Assembly: GCA_014885115.2 (NCBI GenBank)
Contig: WKLE02003876.1
Location: forward strand, 1-35,119
Reading direction: 5' to 3'
Length of the DNA: 35,119 nucleotides
Origin: Asterionellopsis glacialis
Lineage: Eukaryota; Bacillariophyta; Plagiogrammaphyceae; Rhaphoneidales; Asterionellopsidaceae
Shown here: one piece after another, positions 30,651 to 35,119 of the stretch
How positions within the stretch are numbered: the stretch's first letter is position 1
Layout: each line of letters starts with the position of its first letter
Position numbers and translations under genes: made by a program
The notes under the pieces: model-generated
Told to the model about the DNA's origin: nothing
The model's input: only the letters and a program-made list of their open reading frames with translations
Databases searched by the model: none

Positions 30651-32917
30651 TCAAAACCTTTTGTGATGCCGTCCTATCTTATAATATCTTTGTCGTCGTT
30701 TCCATGATTTCCAAAGTCTATCTGAACCTATCATGATTAGTAACATGGAAAGTATACCCCACTTTGAAAATAGTATGGATCCATTATTGTCATCGTCCAT
30801 TCCGTGCGTTGTTTTCTTATCCAATACAACAAATCGAAAATTCTGAACACCACCAGGCCTACACAAAGTGTATACACGTAATTATTTTCAAAAACAACGT
30901 TCCAATACAGTTTTCTGTGAGTGAGTACATTTCTTGATAACTCATTCGATCTAAAATACGACAAATATAGTTTTTTTAGAATAACTTACCAATATTGTTT
31001 TTTCAAATATTTGAGTACCTGCTCTTCATCCCATCGATTTCTTGAAGTACTAGAAGATCCTCCTCCTCCTCCTTTTCTTTTGTAACATGATGGACAATCT
31101 TCTTTTGTGGGCCAAATGACGGATTCTAATTCCAGACTTGTAGGTTTACTATTCCGTCCTTGTTGTTCCTTGATTTCTCTCTTTAATATAATCTCATTTA
31201 CATCATTATGGATACGCCATACCCATAAGGGAAATTCTTTCCAACTTTCAGGAGGTGGTGGTATTATGTGGTTGTACTTGTTTCTTTTCAATTTGTGGTA
31301 TTGTCGAAATTTTTTACAATGATTAAACTTACATTTGGTATACATGGTTGTGAAGTAGTCTGTACATTCTTCACACCATGTGAAGAAGTGTTGTATGTAC
31401 TCAAATAAGGTTTGTGCCGCATGGTGTGTAGATACACGATCGCGTCCACCTAATACAGCCTTATGGCGTTCCATGACACCAATGGACATGATATGGAATA
31501 AACTCCATAAACCACAACTATACGCACCCAAACTATTATTGTTCCTCTTGTTGGAAAGACGTGAGGTATGTCTTTGACATGTAGAACTCCAATTGGATGA
31601 TTTGGAATCATTCACTACATGACGTAATTTATGTACAGTTTGCAATAAGAATTCCTTCATGTCTGAGGAGGAAGACGATGAAGTTATGTGATTATCATTA
31701 CTGTCCTGCATGGCTTCGACCAAATTTAATTTCACTTCTGCAATCATAGTATGGAGTATCCATGTAGGCGGCAGTGTCCAATATAATAAATCAATCCATT
31801 CCATGAATGCTTTTGTTTGCTCGGAAGTCAATACAACTCTTGGATCATCATCGTCATCGCCAAATATACTATGTTCCAAGGCATAGGTAAATGACAAGGC
31901 CGCATCACGATATACAGTTGTCCTTGTTCGATGATACGCATCTTTTTCTGCACCTAATACATCTACACTTGAATCGGAATGTAATAATCCATCGTGCTCT
32001 TCTTCTTGTACTTCATCTTGACTATAGTCTTCCCAATTCGCATCATCATTTTTGGTATTAGAAATACTTTGTTTTTGAATTCCATTTGAAATACCACCAT
32101 TACCATCCCAGTCACTATTCGTTGCAGTGCCGATATCTGCTGTTCGTACAAGACCCAGTTCAAGTGTTTCATCCACTATTTTGGTAGTAAATGTAGTAAG
32201 AGGTATATAGTCTTTGGAGAATGCTGGATAGGCACGCAGGGTTGGATATCCTGTAATTTCTTCGTCTTTGCATAATTGATGGTGTTCCGAACACGAAATG
32301 GCAAAAAATTCAATGGTATCCCGCTTTCCCTGGAGGCGATTCAATATATCTTTGGCAGTTTGAATATATTTGGATGCAAATTGTTGACAATGTCCACACC
32401 ATGGACTATAGTATTCCACAATGCGTGCAATAGGATATTTGGGTTGTACAAAAAAGGGACGGTCTTGATAATATGGATTGTAGTTTCCACCGCCACCATT
32501 GTTCTTGGTTTCGGCCAAGGAAAATGCTGCACCTTCTGAAATTAAGGAATGTATGTCTTGTAAATCTTTGATCACGCGAGGACTTGTATTGCTGTTTGTG
32601 GTTGTTCCGTCACTATTACTCTCCATTATTTCTGCTTGATGCTGTGGTATAGGCATATCTTGCTGGTATTCAATGATAATATTACGTGCTTCTTGGTTAA
32701 ATAAATAGATAAATTGACTACGAACATCTGCTACACGAGCATGAATGATGGTGGGGACAAGAATTACTAGTAGCACTACATTGGAAAACCACCATGATGA
32801 TAATGATGATGATGTTACCTGACAAGGACCCAAAAGCCTACCATGACGACTACGACGACAATGGCGACGATGACCTAGGGCTTCCATTCTTTGTTCGTTT
32901 TTTTCCTTCCACTGCAT
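30651..32917 (-). CDS. QSOX: Quiescin sulfhydryl oxidase (QSOX), thioredoxin plus Erv/ALR domains, C-terminal membrane anchor
   Basis: Two exons, 32917-30990 and 30858-30651, join in phase 2 across a 131-bp intron (GTAAGT...GTGTAG) to give 711 residues. The first ATG is at 32917 (another at 32887); the longer frame starts with TTG. A hydrophobic signal or anchor lies at about 42-60. The thioredoxin domain has YYSPWCGHCQQF (CGHC 174-177) and GYPTLRAYP. The Erv/ALR domain has SCGLWSLFH (about 467-475), FFTWCEEC (CEEC 515-518), WRIHNDVNE for FAD, and CPSC (608-611). This set defines QSOX, which oxidises thiols of secretory proteins to disulfides with O2 as acceptor in the ER, Golgi or outside the cell. 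Exon 2 adds a membrane helix (WGILSMLLIMIG, about 676-687) and a basic tail. If the intron is retained, TAA in the donor ends the protein right after W643, giving a soluble form. Confidence 0.92.
30984..30991 (-). other. Stop codon overlapping the last splice donor of QSOX (TGGTAAGT)
   Basis: The coding strand reads TG|GTAAGT. Spliced, TG joins G from exon 2 to make a Trp codon and continues into the membrane-anchor exon. Unspliced, the same frame reads TGG TAA and stops. The donor is consensus-like and the exon 2 frame is open, so both outcomes are mechanically possible. Confidence 0.7.
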
Positions 32918-33710
32918 GCTATAGTACTTTGCCCATCGGTGTGTACTGTTCGGTCTGTCTATGAAGTTCAATCTACTGCTCTAGATGGGATCGTGTGCAC
33001 ATTGCACTGTGACTCTAACTTGTCTGTGTGTGAATGTGTTGTCGTTGTCGCTTGGAGGGAATTCGAAACAGTTATCGCGATAAAAAAGAAAACAAAAAAA
33101 ATGATGTCTCAAGTGTCGTGTTATGTTGTCGTGTCTGTGCATCTGTTTTCCCTCTACGATAATTTCAAGTACATTTTTTTTTTTTTTTTCCCTCGGATTC
33201 GATCGATATTATGTCATATCACGGTGGGTAGACTAAGAACGTAAAATCAAAGGCAACACGGCCAATGGCGTCTTGGGTTACCGGTTAGGGCAATCAGAAG
33301 GGTCGTTGATACAGCAAGGATTTGGAATTGGTGTTGGGTAATATTGTGTATGCGGCGCTTGTGGTGGCGATAATGTTTCATGGGGTTTTCATTGGGTATA
33401 TGGCAGCAGAAATGGGTTGAATACTTCGTTCTTAATAGTTGAGAGTGGCGGAATAGAATATTTTTTTGGATGTTTTATAATACTGATTTTCATGCATAAC
33501 TTTTGGATTTAATTTTAGGATATAGTTTAATGAGAATGTAAACTAATTTGTCACCTGCTAGAGTCTAGAGAAACATGATATCGAATATAATTAAGATTTA
33601 TTCATCCTCATTATTTAAATCTGAACTATCTTTCTTTGCAACAATTTGCTTGTTTGAATCACTCGTTCAAGAAGAAGTCTTGATACTATTGATGACGATA
33701 TCCAACTCAA
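32918..33710. other. Spacer between QSOX start and glycosyltransferase 3' end
   Basis: No gene is supported. A long T run lies at about 33174-33190. The open frame at 32891-33244 overlaps the QSOX 5' end on the opposite strand and has no recognisable family. The QSOX promoter must lie in the left part. Confidence 0.5.
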
Positions 33711-34973
33711 TCAGATTCCAGTTGGAATTGTTGAGTTGCAGCCAGCTTTTATCTTCCTTAATTCATCATCAAAACTGGCATTACATCCATGAACGCGTTT
33801 GCACAGAGTGAGCTCTCGTTGCATGTCTGGAAACCATTCTGTAGAAGGAGCCTTCCAGTGAAGAGCAAAAGAGTGATTCCAAAATCTGTTTGCATTGGGA
33901 ACCCAATTATGGTCTACTCCCAATCCGCTCATTGAATCACTACCACTTCTAGAGAAAATGATCTGTTGGTCATCAAGAACCCCTGCAAGCTTCTCCCCAT
34001 AGTTCCCAGCTCGATAACCATTTTTGGTAAAGTAAGCTTGAAAGTCCAACCATGGCCCAGTGTTGGAATCATCAATGAGACCATTGGTTTCATTGCATTT
34101 TATAATCTGGGACGATAAGTGGACATCATTTGGAAAGAAATCCATGTGGGTCTTCATGAGAGCGTACCAGAGCCCAGGCTGATCAGAATGGCTCCAGTCG
34201 TAAGCCTTTTCTCCACCTTTATCTTGAAAGTTTCCATTGGGACAAATCCCCATCGCAAATGCTCTCCAGTTTTCCAATAACTTCCTTCCAAATGGGGAGT
34301 TTTTAATCAAAAGAGCAAAAGTTGAGAATGCATATGGATCATTTCCATCATTAAAATCAGATGGTAGTAAAACATGAACTTTATTCTTTCCGTAAAGAAC
34401 CAACTGCTGAATAAAAGACTCAATAGGCCTGGATAAGTCTTTAATAATGAAATCCAAATCACCGTAGAGCACCCAATCATGTTGATCAAGTGCTGCTTGG
34501 ATGTGTGTTATTCGCTCCCATGCCCCAAATTGTAACCACCACTCCCTGCGATGTTTGACTTGTTCAGTTTGAGCTGTGGCATCATAGGTTATTTCACGAG
34601 TCTGGTTGATGATGAAGTTGTAATTCCAAAGATGACAATAGCATGCTCTGTTTGTGATGTGATCCTGAAGTGTGCTGTGGAATCTAGCTCTAGCATCCTT
34701 GCTCCACATTGAGCTTTCTATATAACTTGTTACAAATGCAATACGGCTCTGAGTACTACTACGAGCGCCCTTGTAGGAGTCCTGATTACTTTGAGGATCT
34801 TGATTATAAATTGTTACAAGACGATTGTTAATGCTTTGTGTAGCAAAAATTGAAGAAAGTAAGGTAGATAGGGACAGCAACAACAACAAAATGACACAAC
34901 GACAACTGGCTAATGCATATTGACTTCTTGGGTCTAACTTCTGGGGTGGGTTATCACTTTGTTTGTCAATCAT
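33711..34973 (-). CDS. Type II membrane glycosyltransferase, GT34-like (GMA12/MNN10 family)
   Basis: A single exon encodes 420 residues from the ATG at 34973. A short polar N-terminus precedes one hydrophobic signal anchor (about 26-44, CVILLLLLSLSTLLSSIFA), the usual Golgi type II layout. The catalytic part has IAFVTSYIESS, then RREWWLQFGAWERITHIQAAL, then HDWVLYGDLDFII with the DxD metal/nucleotide-sugar motif (172-174). Further on are HSDQPGLWYAL (a conserved D-Q-x-x-x region), and NHSFALHWKAPS near the C-terminus. The order K/R-W..R..H.....DW..Y.DLD.II resembles GT34 alpha-galactosyl, mannosyl and xylosyl transferases; donor and acceptor cannot be told from the sequence. Several NxT/S sequons (NQT, NET, NHS, NAS, NST) fit a luminal domain. 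Confidence 0.78.
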   Translation of the reverse strand: MIDKQSDNPPQKLDPRSQYALASCRCVILLLLLSLSTLLSSIFATQSINNRLVTIYNQDPQSNQDSYKGARSSTQSRIAFVTSYIESSMWSKDARARFHSTLQDHITNRACYCHLWNYNFIINQTREITYDATAQTEQVKHRREWWLQFGAWERITHIQAALDQHDWVLYGDLDFIIKDLSRPIESFIQQLVLYGKNKVHVLLPSDFNDGNDPYAFSTFALLIKNSPFGRKLLENWRAFAMGICPNGNFQDKGGEKAYDWSHSDQPGLWYALMKTHMDFFPNDVHLSSQIIKCNETNGLIDDSNTGPWLDFQAYFTKNGYRAGNYGEKLAGVLDDQQIIFSRSGSDSMSGLGVDHNWVPNANRFWNHSFALHWKAPSTEWFPDMQRELTLCKRVHGCNASFDDELRKIKAGCNSTIPTGI

Positions 34974-35119
34974 TGTTGTTCGGGTGACCTGTTATTGAAC
35001 AGCTGTGCCAAATTGATTAACATGATATATCGATGGATGGTTTATTCTCAAGGGAGTAGAGACAAGGGGTAGGTGTCTACCAGGTACAGGATGGATGTAG
35101 GGGGGTCCTTGTCTGAACA
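34974..35119. other. Upstream region of the glycosyltransferase gene (window edge)
   Basis: This 146-bp stretch carries one TACCAGGTAC motif (35078-35087). Nothing else is recognisable before the window ends. Confidence 0.4.

Noticed and set aside
32918..32971. Upstream extension of the QSOX frame to 32971
   Set aside because: The first codon there is TTG. The first ATG is at 32917. The same reasoning moved the starts of the MATE-Rag, gene B, Sec14-like and deaminase genes.

Overview
This window looks like nuclear DNA of a diatom or close stramenopile relative. Genes are spaced 0.2-3 kb apart on both strands and carry short GT-AG introns (about 55-170 bp). Several products carry N-terminal leaders, one with a motif resembling the heterokont plastid-targeting motif (SCS|FVP). 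Others resemble protein families I associate with diatoms: an insertion-bearing HMG box, a 'FLRA...ELFGPEK...GR' Sec14-like family and acidic, low-complexity membrane proteins. No prokaryotic operons, rRNA, tRNA or CRISPR arrays were seen. I built the gene models by eye from splice signals, frame continuity and family similarity. Several listed starts upstream of the true ATG were TTG codons, so I moved them.

Left part (1-17.6 kb): an HMG-box gene (+, 2289-3209) lies between two copies of a 55-bp hairpin repeat. Next come two paralogous multi-pass membrane protein genes facing each other, A (+, 3958-6560) and B (-, 14464-17591). Between them, both on the minus strand, lie a five-exon gene (6884-10721) and a two-exon Sec14/CRAL-TRIO-like gene (12448-13674). 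The five-exon gene is the main discovery. Its five exons join in phase 0 to encode one 1160-residue protein: an acidic N-terminus with one extra membrane segment, a complete MATE-family transporter, a linker, and a complete RagC/D-type GTPase with its C-terminal roadblock-like domain. Rag GTPases recruit TORC1 to lysosomes or vacuoles in response to nutrients. A transporter covalently joined to one suggests a single-polypeptide 'transceptor'.

Right part (20.4-35.1 kb): a small type II membrane protein with 18 extracytoplasmic cysteines (+); an armadillo-like repeat protein (-); a 2H phosphoesterase with a secretory or plastid leader and a basic tail (-), sharing a divergent 557-bp promoter region with an N6-methyl-AMP deaminase (+); an RsmG-type rRNA methyltransferase with an organelle leader (-); a quiescin sulfhydryl oxidase (QSOX, -) whose last intron separates soluble from membrane-anchored forms; and a type II GT34-like glycosyltransferase (-). 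These look like ordinary scattered housekeeping genes and not a functional cluster.

Other points worth attention: gene A has an in-frame TGA exactly where B has a Trp codon, with an in-frame upstream splice donor that could bypass it; A has 4 exons and B has 7; palindromic motifs recur in the spacers; and 11142-11452 may hold a frameshifted gene remnant.
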